A DNA stretch of 64,000 nucleotides from Catalimonadaceae bacterium JC749 (GTDB taxonomy: Bacteria > Bacteroidota > Bacteroidia > Cytophagales > Cyclobacteriaceae). Shown one piece after another: positions 27,003-36,631 of this stretch. The DNA is taken from positions 1-64,000 of the forward strand of contig JAJNNC010000006.1 in assembly GCA_021730635.1 (NCBI GenBank), in the 5' to 3' direction. Position 1 is the first letter of the stretch, and each line of letters starts with the position of its first letter. The translations under genes and the position numbers were made by a program. The notes under the pieces were generated by a model. The model did no database searches. It was given only the letters and a program-made list of their open reading frames with translations, and had not been told where the DNA came from.

Positions 27003-27875
27003 CTATTTTTTCTTGTTGGTAAGTGGAATGGCTTTAAAGCGACGGGTCAGGTCTGTCAGGGAGGCTTCCACCCCCATGCGCTCCAGCGAGGAAGCCCCCA
27101 CAAATCCCTGGGCCTCGGTCTGCGAGAGTATCTCTTGCACATCCTCCGGGGTGTTGACCGGGCCTCCATGGGTGAGCACAAAGATGTCAGGATTCACCTG
27201 CCTGCCTGCCTGCAGGATCTGTTGGGTCCGCTCTATGGCTTCTGCCATGCTGCAACTGGCCTCTACCACCCCCACTGAGCCTCCTACTGTGGTGCCCACA
27301 TGAGCGATGAGGGCATCAGCCCCCACCTGAGCCATCTGACGGGCTTCTTCCGGCTGGGCCACATACACAATAGAAAACAAATCCATCTTGGAGGCCAGCC
27401 TGACCATCTCCACTTCTTTGTCAAAGCCCATGCCTGTTTCTTCCAACACTGCTCTGAAATGTCCATCCACAATGCAGTGGGTAGGAAAGTTGTTCACTCC
27501 TGAAAAGCCCATCTCCCTGACTTTTAACAGGTGGTGCCACATCCTGCGACGAGGATCCGAGCCATGCACCCCACAGATGACCGGGATGTCTTCCACCACA
27601 GGCAGCACCTCAAACTCTCCGATGTCCATGGCCACGGCATTGGCATCCCCATAGGCCATCAGCCCGGCTGTGGAGCCATGGCCTGCCATGCGAAAGCGGC
27701 CTGAGTTGTAGATGATCAGCAGGTCAGCCCCTCCTTTCTCTATGAACTTGGCACTGATGCCCGTGCCTGCTCCAGCGGCAATAATGGCCTTTTGTTGATC
27801 CAGGCTGCTTTGCAGTCTTTCTCTGACTTCTTGTCTGCTGTAAGGGTTTCCCTTACCCGTCCATGGGTTTGGCAT
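27003..27875 (-). CDS. Phosphoenolpyruvate hydrolase family protein (TIM barrel)
   Basis: This is a 290-residue cytoplasmic protein with the complete PEP-hydrolase/TIM-barrel signature (PF09370): AAGAGTGISAKFIEKGGADL, VCGVHGSDPRRRM near VEDIP, GFSGVNNFPTHCIVDG and AHVGTTVGGSVG. In many genomes it accompanies a Tm-1-like ATP-binding (UPF0261) gene, which is absent here. The biochemical function of the family is poorly defined. It is embedded in the glycan locus between GH2 and GH43, implying a role in catabolism of the released sugar, perhaps an aldolase- or hydrolase-like step. That role is inference. Confidence 0.85.
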   Translation of the reverse strand: MPNPWTGKGNPYSRQEVRERLQSSLDQQKAIIAAGAGTGISAKFIEKGGADLLIIYNSGRFRMAGHGSTAGLMAYGDANAVAMDIGEFEVLPVVEDIPVICGVHGSDPRRRMWHHLLKVREMGFSGVNNFPTHCIVDGHFRAVLEETGMGFDKEVEMVRLASKMDLFSIVYVAQPEEARQMAQVGADALIAHVGTTVGGSVGVVEASCSMAEAIERTQQILQAGRQVNPDIFVLTHGGPVNTPEDVQEILSQTEAQGFVGASSLERMGVEASLTDLTRRFKAIPLTNKKK

Positions 27876-27920
27876 AGTAGTAATGTGATTAGTTGGTCAA
27901 ATTATGGTTTTAACATAGAG

Positions 27921-27940
27921 AAGCCACTCTCCAGTGGCTT
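27921..27940 (-). promoter_or_regulatory. Perfect 8-bp stem hairpin in the leader of the PEP-hydrolase-family gene
   Basis: AAGCCACT and AGTGGCTT pair around CTCC. The site is 46 bp upstream of the start codon at 27875 and 71 bp after the GH2 stop. There is no U-tract, so it may attenuate transcription or mark an RNA processing site between the two genes. Confidence 0.45.
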
Positions 27941-28011
27941 GTTATTAAGAGCAGATCTACCTATTTATAGTCAACCCTTCCACTATAATTGATGTAAATA
28001 ATAAATTAGTT

Positions 28012-29859
28012 TTACTTACCTCTCACAATTTGAGCATTGTACAGTTTCTGGTGTAATTTGCTTAACTCTTCCGGAGAGAACTTCATCTCTTTGCGGTCGT
28101 AGGTCATCAGTCCGTTGACTTCAACCTCTACGTCGGTTGTTTGGGTATAGACCGCTGCTGAAAGTCCTTTAGGAATCAAAGGCGCCAGATCCTCTATCAA
28201 CTGCTCATAGCGCTCCATCAGTTCTTCTTTGTTTTTAAAGCTCTGATAGCCCCAGTTATCTTTCTGTTGCCAGGTATGTCCTTCTACCGGCAGGCCCAGG
28301 CCTCCGAATTCGCCCAGCACAATGGTACGCTCTTTACCAAACAAAGCGGGATCGGGCATGGCTGGATCCGGATAGTTGTGCAGATCCATGATATGGCCTA
28401 CCGGGAAGAAGTTGCCACCACTGGCCGAGTTGACCAGGCGTGTCGGATCATATTCCATGGTCCAGTTGGTAATCTCTTCGGTGTTGAACTGCCCCCAGGC
28501 TTCATTAAAAGGCACCCATACCACAATGGAAGGAAAGTTATAGTTGGCATCCATGATAGCCTGCCACTCTGTTCTGAAAATCTTTTCTGACTCCTCCGTA
28601 CGATCTTTTTCAGTGCCAATACCCACCACGCCCGGACGTGGGTTCCACCGGTTGCCCATATCGCCACTAGGCATATCCTGCCAGACCAGCATTCCTACAC
28701 TATCGCAATAGTAATACCAGCGGGCCGGTTCTACCTTCACATGTTTGCGGATCATGTTAAAGCCCATCTCTTTGGTTTTCTCAATATCAAAAAGCAGTGC
28801 TTCGTCAGTGGGAGCCGTATACAAGCCATCCGGCCACCATCCCTGATCCAGCGGACCATACTGAAAGACAAACTCGTTGTTGAACATCATGCGCTGAATG
28901 CCATTTTCATCCGGCTCCATGCTGATCTTACGCATGGCCCCATAACTTTGAACAGCATCAACCACTTTACCGTTTCTCACCAGGGCAATATCCAGATCAT
29001 ACAGATGCGGATTGTCTGGCGACCAGAGTGTAGGATTTTCTAACGACACACTCGCTTCTTCACCTGCAGCCACCGTCTGTTCTGCTACGGTGTTACCCTC
29101 TTCCATAATTTTCACCCGCAGCTGATCTCCTGCCTGAGGGTTGGCTACCTCAGCAGCCACGGTAAAGGTATTGTTATCTACATCGGGCGTATTTTTGGTA
29201 TGGAGGATGTGTGTTTCCGGTACGGCTTCCAGCCAAACGGTTTGCCAAATGCCGGTCACCGGCGTATACCAGATGCCTTCCGGATCTTTTACCTGCTTGC
29301 CCCGGGGCTGTGGCCCATCGTTGGTAGGGTCCCAGACTTTCACGACCAGTTCCTGGGCACCATTGCCTTTCAGCTGAGCGGTGATATCAAAAAAGAAAGG
29401 ATCATAGCCTCCCTGATGTTTGCCTACACTTTCTCCATTCACAAATACTTCCGTTTCCCAGTCTACGGCACCAAAATGCAGCAGCACATTTTTTCTGCGC
29501 ATGGCACGAGGCAGCGTAAAAGTGGTTTTATACCACAGGGTGCTGTCCTGTCCCACTCTTTGTCCTACCCCAGATAAGGCGGACTCTATGGCGAAGGGTA
29601 CCATAATTTTACCTTCAAAGGAGGAAGGTTGCGCCTCTGCTTTGCCTTGTACGGCATAATCCCAGAGCCCGTTCAGGTTATGATAGGAGTCACGCACCAT
29701 CTGCGGACGGGGATATTCCGGCATCGGTTTTTCAGGATTCACCTGCTCTGCCCAGGAAGTGATGAGCTTGTCGCCCGCGACCTGCCACTGGGTTTCTTGT
29801 GCCATGGCTGTCGCGGTCATCAGAAAGATCAGAAATGTTAATGCTAAATATCTGTTCAT
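28012..29859 (-). CDS. GH2 beta-galactosidase/beta-glucuronidase-type enzyme
   Basis: This is a 615-residue secreted protein with signal peptide MNRYLALTFLIFLMTATAMA. The GH2 sugar-binding jelly roll covers about 55-215, the immunoglobulin-like domain about 220-310 and the TIM barrel about 315-600. Acid/base Glu453 lies in VPFNEAWGQF and nucleophile Glu517 in IVLGEFGGLG, so it should be active. It is short for a LacZ-type enzyme and lacks the C-terminal domains, like many Bacteroidota GH2 proteins. The substrate may be beta-galactoside, glucuronide or mannoside. It lies inside the locus, 41 bp after the epimerase gene. Confidence 0.92.
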   Translation of the reverse strand: MNRYLALTFLIFLMTATAMAQETQWQVAGDKLITSWAEQVNPEKPMPEYPRPQMVRDSYHNLNGLWDYAVQGKAEAQPSSFEGKIMVPFAIESALSGVGQRVGQDSTLWYKTTFTLPRAMRRKNVLLHFGAVDWETEVFVNGESVGKHQGGYDPFFFDITAQLKGNGAQELVVKVWDPTNDGPQPRGKQVKDPEGIWYTPVTGIWQTVWLEAVPETHILHTKNTPDVDNNTFTVAAEVANPQAGDQLRVKIMEEGNTVAEQTVAAGEEASVSLENPTLWSPDNPHLYDLDIALVRNGKVVDAVQSYGAMRKISMEPDENGIQRMMFNNEFVFQYGPLDQGWWPDGLYTAPTDEALLFDIEKTKEMGFNMIRKHVKVEPARWYYYCDSVGMLVWQDMPSGDMGNRWNPRPGVVGIGTEKDRTEESEKIFRTEWQAIMDANYNFPSIVVWVPFNEAWGQFNTEEITNWTMEYDPTRLVNSASGGNFFPVGHIMDLHNYPDPAMPDPALFGKERTIVLGEFGGLGLPVEGHTWQQKDNWGYQSFKNKEELMERYEQLIEDLAPLIPKGLSAAVYTQTTDVEVEVNGLMTYDRKEMKFSPEELSKLHQKLYNAQIVRGK

Positions 29860-29900
29860 AGGTTAGTATGTTTGAATTGCGTATGATACACTCAGTTGCG

Positions 29901-30752
29901 TCAGGAGGCGAATAGCTTCTGATAAAATCGCAGCCCTTCCCTGGCCAGTGCATCCGGACTGCTGGCCAAAGGTCTCCAGATACAGGCGGCTCTGGCGAGT
30001 TCTTTAGAAGGCGCTCCGAATGTTTCTATGACGATGGCTCCGTCGTAGCTGATTTCTTTTAATGCTTTGGCAATACCTGTCCAGTCCAGATGAGCGGTAC
30101 CGGGCGTACTTCTATCACTTTCGTTGCCTTGCACATGGCAAAGTAGTTCTTTTCCTACTTTCCTGATGGTATCCGGGATATTTTTTTCTTCAATATTACA
30201 GTGAAAAGTATCCAGCTGAATTTTGATGTTGGGGTGGTCTATTTCTCTGACAAGGGAAATGGCCTGGTCGGCTGTATTGACCATATCACTTTCAAATCGG
30301 TTGAGTGGTTCGACACCCACGATGACGCCAAAGTCCTGTGCGACTTTGCCTGCTTTTATTAAATTTTCCACACACCAGTCTCTTTCCTTTTGTTTCTGAT
30401 CTTCAGACACGTAGCGGGTTTTACCAACCGCAGAATAGACCGGACCGCCAAAGATGGGGCTTTCCATGGCTGCCGCAATCTGAATACAATCCGTAATGTA
30501 TTCCAGTCCTTGTGCCCGGATGCCCGGATCATCGCTGGAAATATCTCTTTCCGGACCAAAAGCCCCACTGACTGTTACTTTCAACCCCACCGATTTGACT
30601 AGCTCCTTTAACCGGGCCCAATCGATAAGGTCTTTATTTTCTACCGCCACTTCCAGGATATCAAAGCCCATCTCTTTGACTTTATAAACCAATTCAAAAT
30701 CTTTAGTGGTGAAGGGGGATACCCACACAAAGGTGCTGACGCCAAATTGCAT
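29901..30752 (-). CDS. Sugar phosphate isomerase/epimerase (tagatose 3-epimerase-like TIM barrel)
   Basis: This 283-residue cytoplasmic AP-endonuclease-2-type TIM barrel carries the metal and catalytic set of ketose 3-epimerases: Glu148 in GVEPLNRFE, Asp181 in QLDTFHCNIEE, His206 in HVQGNESDR, and Glu243 in VIETFG. The DTFHxNIEE motif is typical of D-tagatose/D-allulose 3-epimerases. Related TIM barrels accompany Gfo/Idh proteins in pathways that handle 3-keto or inositol-like sugars. It lies directly after the Gfo/Idh gene, 81 bp away, in the same transcript. Chemistry on the actual sugar is inferred. Confidence 0.88.
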   Translation of the reverse strand: MQFGVSTFVWVSPFTTKDFELVYKVKEMGFDILEVAVENKDLIDWARLKELVKSVGLKVTVSGAFGPERDISSDDPGIRAQGLEYITDCIQIAAAMESPIFGGPVYSAVGKTRYVSEDQKQKERDWCVENLIKAGKVAQDFGVIVGVEPLNRFESDMVNTADQAISLVREIDHPNIKIQLDTFHCNIEEKNIPDTIRKVGKELLCHVQGNESDRSTPGTAHLDWTGIAKALKEISYDGAIVIETFGAPSKELARAACIWRPLASSPDALAREGLRFYQKLFAS

Positions 30753-30833
30753 ATGTTTTTCTTTACATAAAAAGGTGAGAATGAAAACTCATTCCCACAC
30801 TTCTCATAGTTACAACCTAAAATTAATAACCGT

Positions 30834-31952
30834 TTATGATTCAAAATCGGGAATGCTGATTCGCTTCCCATTGTTCATGGCAGATTCATGTGCACAAATA
30901 CCGGCACAAGTATAGTTCGCCGCCACATCCGCATCTACGGCTGAGTTTCTGTTCTCCACAATAGCAGCGACAAATTCCTGCACCAGGTGAGGGTGAGAGC
31001 CACCATGACCAGCTCCCTGCAAGAAAGAAACGTGGTTGGGGTCATCAATTCTTTCTCTTTTTGTAAAATCAGCAATTTCACTGATCAGCAGTTGGTCGGT
31101 ATCGGGCACATCCAACCGGCGGGCGCTTTCTCCTCCTTCAAACAAGCTATGGCCTTCATCTTGCAGCTGTTCCCATTCAAAAGACATCTTGGTACCATAG
31201 ACATCATAACTTTCTCTGTACTGGCGCACCACGTCGAACAATGACCGGGTAGCCTCTGCGATCACGTCAGAATTTTTCAGGGTAAAGGTGGCCGTCTCTA
31301 CGGCAAAAGGAGAACCATATCTTTTAGCCAGGTCTTCGCTCAACTTGCCTGACCCATGACATACTACCGACTCAGCTTTGGTATTGTTGATGCGTAACAG
31401 TGGGGAAATCGCATGCGTACCATTCAGCATGGGTGGAAAACCTTTCCAGTATTCAGCCCAGCCTTCCATGCTCATATCCTGTATGTGAGACCCTCTCACA
31501 AACTGTATCTTTCCTAATTTGCCGCTCTCTGCCAGTTCCAGCCCATATAAAAATTCTCTGGTATACAGGGCGGTCTCCATCATCATATACACTTTGTTGG
31601 CTTTTCTTTTAGCCTCTACAATGGCTTTGCAGTCTTCAACGGTCATGGCCATGGGGATGGTGCAGGCCGTATGCTTATTAGCCCTTAAGGAAGCCAGCGT
31701 CATGCGGGCATGGTCTGGCACCGGGGTCACAATATGGATGGCATCCACATCAGCCCGGCCCGGTACCTCTTCAAAGTTGGTAAAACAAAGTTCTTTATCC
31801 AAGTTAAATTTTGTCGCCAGCTCTTCCAGGGTGTTAGGATTACGGGTACAGATACCCACTTTTTCTATGTTAGGATGTTTCTGGTAGATGGGAATAAACT
31901 CTTTTCCAAATCCCATACCGACAATGACTACAGTGATTTTTTTCTGACTCAT
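30834..31952 (-). CDS. Gfo/Idh/MocA family oxidoreductase with altered EKP motif
   Basis: This 372-residue protein has an N-terminal Rossmann fold with nucleotide loop VGMGFGKEF (12-19) and a C-terminal Gfo/Idh domain (from about 130). Classical members carry EKP after the beta-sheet, whose Lys is the catalytic proton relay. Here the same place reads CTIP (97-100), so Ile99 replaces the Lys. His180 in NGTHAIS lies near the usual second catalytic His. No signal peptide is seen, so it should be cytoplasmic. It may be a variant subfamily using other residues, or may act on a keto-sugar without redox turnover. It sits between ThuA and the epimerase. Confidence 0.88.
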   Translation of the reverse strand: MSQKKITVVIVGMGFGKEFIPIYQKHPNIEKVGICTRNPNTLEELATKFNLDKELCFTNFEEVPGRADVDAIHIVTPVPDHARMTLASLRANKHTACTIPMAMTVEDCKAIVEAKRKANKVYMMMETALYTREFLYGLELAESGKLGKIQFVRGSHIQDMSMEGWAEYWKGFPPMLNGTHAISPLLRINNTKAESVVCHGSGKLSEDLAKRYGSPFAVETATFTLKNSDVIAEATRSLFDVVRQYRESYDVYGTKMSFEWEQLQDEGHSLFEGGESARRLDVPDTDQLLISEIADFTKRERIDDPNHVSFLQGAGHGGSHPHLVQEFVAAIVENRNSAVDADVAANYTCAGICAHESAMNNGKRISIPDFES

Positions 31953-32055
31953 GTTTTGTTAGTGTTGTTGAATGATCATGAAAGATGTTGACCCGACAGG
32001 CCCTTTCTGTTTGGAGAAAAGCCCTATAGGGTCTTATTAACTTACTTTGACTTGC

Positions 32056-32805
32056 TTATTGAGCAGCCCATTGTACCGCATTGCGCAGGAGGGTCTGATA
32101 GGCAGGCAGTTCATGCGATTCGGCATCATGCCCTAACGCGATCCCTACTATTTTTCCTTTGGCATGTTTCACTACAAAGACAGAAGGAAAGCTTTTGTCA
32201 GCACCTTTGGCGGTAGCCAGTACTTCGATACCCGGACCGGCAGGATCGGGTTCAAAATAATATAGCTCGTCTTTCAAGGTAAACGATTTGACCTTTTTGG
32301 TGACGGGGTGGTTTTTGTCAATTTCCACGGTAAACTCTCCGTAACGGTCATGTCCGCGGGAGCCACCACTCACCAGCTGGGCATTGTATTCCGGCCAGTC
32401 TTTCCAGTTATACCACAGTGCCGCGTGCCCCAAAACCAGGCCATTGCCTTCTTCCACAAAATCGAAGATAGCTTTTCTGGTAGCCGGATCTTTGATCGGT
32501 TGGTTGTTGCTCAGGTACAGTACATCTATCTCAGACAGATAATGAATGATAGAGTCGGTATTGTCTGTGTACTGGACGGTAGCCAGCCCTTTTTTCTCAA
32601 GGGTTTCAACGTCCTCTTCTTTGTACCAGCGGTCAAAATCATGGGAGCTCCCTCCTCCGACAATCAGGGTACGAATACCTTTTGCCTGTTTTTTTGTGGT
32701 AGCAGATACAGAAGCTCCCTGTGCCAGCACAGCGCTACCGATCCCTGACAAAAGACATAATATCAATAGTCTGTTCAATGTGTATAAGTTCATAGTATGT
32801 TTCAT
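32056..32805 (-). CDS. Secreted ThuA-domain protein
   Basis: The ATG at 32805 gives 249 residues starting MKHTMNLYTLNRLLILCLLS with a signal peptide ending near AVLAQ. The longer frame from 32895 would overlap the upstream gene. One ThuA domain covers the rest: RTLIVGGGSSHDFDRWY, DVLYLSNNQPIKDP, GLVLGHAALWYNW and GIALGHDAESHELPAYQTLL. ThuA of rhizobia takes part in trehalose/maltitol oxidation, with 3-keto-disaccharides as products. It lies 55 bp after the large ThuA/PVC protein gene. Confidence 0.88.
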   Translation of the reverse strand: MKHTMNLYTLNRLLILCLLSGIGSAVLAQGASVSATTKKQAKGIRTLIVGGGSSHDFDRWYKEEDVETLEKKGLATVQYTDNTDSIIHYLSEIDVLYLSNNQPIKDPATRKAIFDFVEEGNGLVLGHAALWYNWKDWPEYNAQLVSGGSRGHDRYGEFTVEIDKNHPVTKKVKSFTLKDELYYFEPDPAGPGIEVLATAKGADKSFPSVFVVKHAKGKIVGIALGHDAESHELPAYQTLLRNAVQWAAQ

Positions 32806-32860
32806 AATAGATGGATTGCAATCGTTAGTGTGACTCGAAGGAGCCCTATCTTCAAAAAAT

Positions 32861-35800
32861 TTACTGGCCGGTAAGGTCATTTTTTTCCACCACATTCATG
32901 ATACCGTTCATCATCCGCCAGTGCCCGGGAAAAGTACAGACAAAGGGGTAGTTCCCCGGCTTGTCGGGAGCGGTAAACGTGAGCGTCACCACTTCTTCCG
33001 GATTCAATAATTTAGTAGCTTCTAATACTTCCGGCATGTCGGGCACATACTGTTTTTGAGCGCCCTGCGGATCTCGGGCCAGGGCATCGGCAGCAGTGCC
33101 TACCTTTTCCAGTGTGCCGGGCTGTATGATCAGCATATTGTGCTGCATCCCGTCCAGGTTTTCCAACTGAATGGTGACAGACTGACCGGCTTCCACCGTA
33201 AAGGATTCTTTGTCAAACTTCATCATGTCCGGCACCACTTTAAGATAGATCGTATTGGTTTTGGCAGCAGCCTTCCTTTGCTTTTGGGTAGCCGCAGGGT
33301 TGTTCGTAGCTGCCGTTGCTGTGCTGGACTTTTTAGAGGGGTCCACCAATTCCAGCGAAGCTTGCCGCAGGTCGGCTCTCAGGCGGAAATTGCCTTCATA
33401 ATTACCAATCTTATCTTCATTCTCAAAATCATGAGAAACCCGTATCACTGCGTTGAGCGGTTGGGCAAATAAGGAAGCCGCTTTTCCTTTCGCCACCTGC
33501 TTTCCATTGACCTCCAGAGTCATGTTACCCTGCGCGCTTACCTGTGCTACCACGTTCATTTCTTCCGGCAAAGGTTGAGTAGAAGAAGCCAGATATGTCT
33601 TACCGGACTGGTTAACGGCTAAATGCAACTTACCATCCTGCACATACAAGCCATAGCCATTCTGTTTCCCACCTTGTGCCATGATCACGCCTTGTATGTC
33701 TTCCTCTCTCTCCTCCCTTTTAACCAGGGAAGCTCTAATGATAATTTCTTTGCCACTCACATCAATCGGAAACGGGATGGCACCTCTTCGGGGTAGTTCG
33801 TAGATTTCACGGCCCACTGCCTGCACGATACGCTCCTGTAAGCCACCCTGTACTGTAGAAGGCGCTTGCGAAGCGGCTGCCAGAAAACCCTGCTCATGGG
33901 TGATAGCCGCGATCAGTAAAGCTTTGGATAACCAGGGATCTTCGGCATTTTCTGTATTTTGTGAAGCCTCATACACCAGCTTACCCATTTCTGGGGATGG
34001 GGGTAAGGTCGCCATGGCCAGCAACGTATGCATCCGCACGTTCAGATCAGGATCCTTGATCAAACCACTTTTCTGAATAAGCCCTATACTTTGCTGATTC
34101 TTAGGCAAGACACTCACCGCTGTTTTCCGGACCCCTGCTGCCGGATGTGACAATGCTTTCATAGCTACTTGTAAGGCCTCCTGGTTGGAGCCGTCCAGCG
34201 CACCCAGTCCATGCAAAGTCCAGAGGGCATGCATCGCCGGGCTGTTCAACCCTATCTTGTCGACTGTCTGCTTATTGATAATTTTGTACAAGCCTGGAAT
34301 AGCCTTTTGATTTTTGGAGGTCACCAGCAGCCGCTGGGCGGTCAGTCGCCAGAACCTGTTATCACTCTCCAGAGCCGCCAGCAAACCTGGCAGATCGTCC
34401 TGCGACAACTGGATGGGTGTATAGGGCTTGGCTCCTTTATAAACAACCCGGTAGATACGTCCGTAGTGCGTATCCCGCAATGGACTGATAAAAGCATTAC
34501 CCTGCCCATGGGGTTGTTCTGTGAAAGGCAATACCATGCGGGAAGGGGCCTGTCGTTCTACAAACACATTGTGTTGAATGATAAAGTTATACCAGTCGGC
34601 CACCCATACGGCACCGTCCGGACCCACTTCGGCATGGACCGGACCAAACCATTCGTCGGAGCTGGCCATCAGATTCCAGCCATCTTTTTCTTTATAACCG
34701 GCACCGTCCTTTTCTATGATAGCATTATGCACCAGCCTGACGGTAGGTTCGGTAACGAATGCAATCCGGTTCCAGTATTCTTCCGGAAAGCTTCTGGCTG
34801 TATACAGGTGATGCCCGGCAGCGGCAGTGAAGCCCCCTACCACATCCACCTGCCTTAAATTCGGGGTCATGGCATGGGCATCGTAGTGCCCATCAATTTT
34901 TTGGACAGACTCCACTACATTTTCAATGGTAGCCGGTTCTGAGGAAGCACCCAACTGGGCGGTAGGCTCAGGAAGAGAGCGGAGCATGTATTTGGCCGGC
35001 ATGGAATAATAGGCACTGTGGGTATTGTTGGCCGTAGAGATAAATACATTGTTATCTTCTGAGAATCCCAGTCCCCAGGTGTTGTTACTGGTGTTGGCCA
35101 GAAATTCAAAGTTCTTTCCATCAGGGGCAAAGCGGTAAACCCCCTGCCCGAAACTCATACTTTTTCCGTTGATGGTGCCATTAAAACCAGAGTAGCCCAC
35201 CACGCCCCAAATGTTATTATCATATCCATATTGCAGATTGGAAGGACCCGCATGGGTATCGTTTTTTCCCCAGCCGGTAATGATATTTTTTCGTACATCG
35301 GCCTTGTCGTCGCCATCCGTATCTTTCAGAAAAACAAAATTCGGTGCCATAGAAACGATGACCCCACCGTTGGCAAATACCATGCTGGTAGGAATATTTA
35401 AGCTATCGGCAAAGACAGTAAATTTATCGGCCCTGCCATCGCCGTCGGTATCCTCACAGATCTTGATTCTGTCGTTGGCTGCCCCGTCTGTTTCCAGAAA
35501 GGTGTTGGGATAATCGACAGATTCCACGACCCACAAACGCCCTTGCTCGTCCCAGGTCATGTTGATAGGATTGGTAATATCCGGCTCCGCCGCGAAAAGC
35601 TCCATGGTAAAATCTACCGGAACCTGTATGAGTTTCTGCGATTGTTCGGGAGTGAGTGCCTCCTGCATTTTAGGCACAAAATAACGCTTGGTAAAGTCTG
35701 AGATTTCCACGGAATCATAGATGTCCACATCCGGAATATCTAAGGCGGCTACCTGTTCGCTGACGTCATCGCCTATTGCCCAGAAAATGCCATTTTCTAC

Positions 35801-36490
35801 AAGTTTTAGAAATCCGGCATTCGTCCAGGTACTGTCGTTATGACCAAAAGCTGTATAGAAAACACGTCCTTTCCCCTGCTCCCGCACCCAGGTATAAGGC
35901 TCCCGGGTATTCCCTTCCACCCGCTCCATGAGGACGGTCATATCCGGATTTACCCTTTGATGTACATAGGTTTCATCCCAGGTCTGAAATTCACTCAGGC
36001 CCTCCATCACCGGATGAGATTGGTCTACGATTTCAGCGCTGAAAACGCCGGTGCCATGAGATTTAAACTGCCCTCCGATGGTCTGTATATACCAGTCGGA
36101 ATTTTTAAAACAGCCCGTAGCTGAATGCAATGGAATCAAACCTTTCCCCCCTTCTACAAAAGCTTTCATAGCTTCTTCCTGGGAAGACGATAAGGTATCA
36201 TGATTGGCATAAATAATGAGGCCATCATATTTGCGTAGGTTCTCGGCATTGATATCCTCAAGATTCTCCGTATAGGTCAGGTTGATACCACTTTCAAACA
36301 GGGCCGTCGCCAACCAGGGAGCATATTTTCCGGAATCATGGTGTTCGCTCTCGTGTCCTAAAAATAAAACTTCCGCTCTTCTGGGACCCATACTAAGTGT
36401 CGGATCTTCACTGCTGCTCGTATGGGCTTTATCGATACAACTGTGGAACAGCCATCCGCTCACAAACAATAAAAAAATCGTTCTCCGCAT
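32861..36490 (-). CDS. ThuA - PVC-type dehydrogenase - HEAT - LamG - cupredoxin fusion
   Basis: This is a 1209-residue exported protein, probably a lipoprotein although the lipobox (LFHSC) is weak. Domains: ThuA (about 39-245, EVLFLGHESEHHDSGKYAP); a PVC-type membrane-bound-dehydrogenase propeller (about 285-680, FAAEPDITNPINMTWDEQGR, EDTDGDGRADKFTVF); HEAT-like repeats (about 690-860); a LamG/concanavalin-like domain (about 870-1060); and a C-terminal plastocyanin/azurin-type cupredoxin (1079-1203). Copper ligands are visible as His1117, Cys1185, His1190 and Met1193 or Met1194 (CTFPGHWRMM). PVC dehydrogenases usually end in cytochrome c; here no CxxCH is present and the cupredoxin appears to replace it. 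Confidence 0.88.
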   Translation of the reverse strand: MRRTIFLLFVSGWLFHSCIDKAHTSSSEDPTLSMGPRRAEVLFLGHESEHHDSGKYAPWLATALFESGINLTYTENLEDINAENLRKYDGLIIYANHDTLSSSQEEAMKAFVEGGKGLIPLHSATGCFKNSDWYIQTIGGQFKSHGTGVFSAEIVDQSHPVMEGLSEFQTWDETYVHQRVNPDMTVLMERVEGNTREPYTWVREQGKGRVFYTAFGHNDSTWTNAGFLKLVENGIFWAIGDDVSEQVAALDIPDVDIYDSVEISDFTKRYFVPKMQEALTPEQSQKLIQVPVDFTMELFAAEPDITNPINMTWDEQGRLWVVESVDYPNTFLETDGAANDRIKICEDTDGDGRADKFTVFADSLNIPTSMVFANGGVIVSMAPNFVFLKDTDGDDKADVRKNIITGWGKNDTHAGPSNLQYGYDNNIWGVVGYSGFNGTINGKSMSFGQGVYRFAPDGKNFEFLANTSNNTWGLGFSEDNNVFISTANNTHSAYYSMPAKYMLRSLPEPTAQLGASSEPATIENVVESVQKIDGHYDAHAMTPNLRQVDVVGGFTAAAGHHLYTARSFPEEYWNRIAFVTEPTVRLVHNAIIEKDGAGYKEKDGWNLMASSDEWFGPVHAEVGPDGAVWVADWYNFIIQHNVFVERQAPSRMVLPFTEQPHGQGNAFISPLRDTHYGRIYRVVYKGAKPYTPIQLSQDDLPGLLAALESDNRFWRLTAQRLLVTSKNQKAIPGLYKIINKQTVDKIGLNSPAMHALWTLHGLGALDGSNQEALQVAMKALSHPAAGVRKTAVSVLPKNQQSIGLIQKSGLIKDPDLNVRMHTLLAMATLPPSPEMGKLVYEASQNTENAEDPWLSKALLIAAITHEQGFLAAASQAPSTVQGGLQERIVQAVGREIYELPRRGAIPFPIDVSGKEIIIRASLVKREEREEDIQGVIMAQGGKQNGYGLYVQDGKLHLAVNQSGKTYLASSTQPLPEEMNVVAQVSAQGNMTLEVNGKQVAKGKAASLFAQPLNAVIRVSHDFENEDKIGNYEGNFRLRADLRQASLELVDPSKKSSTATAATNNPAATQKQRKAAAKTNTIYLKVVPDMMKFDKESFTVEAGQSVTIQLENLDGMQHNMLIIQPGTLEKVGTAADALARDPQGAQKQYVPDMPEVLEATKLLNPEEVVTLTFTAPDKPGNYPFVCTFPGHWRMMNGIMNVVEKNDLTGQ

Positions 36491-36631
36491 GTCAAGGGGT
36501 TTTAGTAGTGTATTTTATTTGTCGTTAGGTTTAACATCCTCATGCACCAGCAGGCATCAAGTGATGGCAAGAAAGGGGGCTGGTGCTACAGGCTGTGAAA
36601 CGCGTAGCACGCAACCTCTTTTCCTCTTTAC

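Noticed and set aside
32022-32031. CCCTATAGGG palindrome as an operator
   Set aside because: A single 10-bp palindrome inside an operon gap with no second copy; probably chance.
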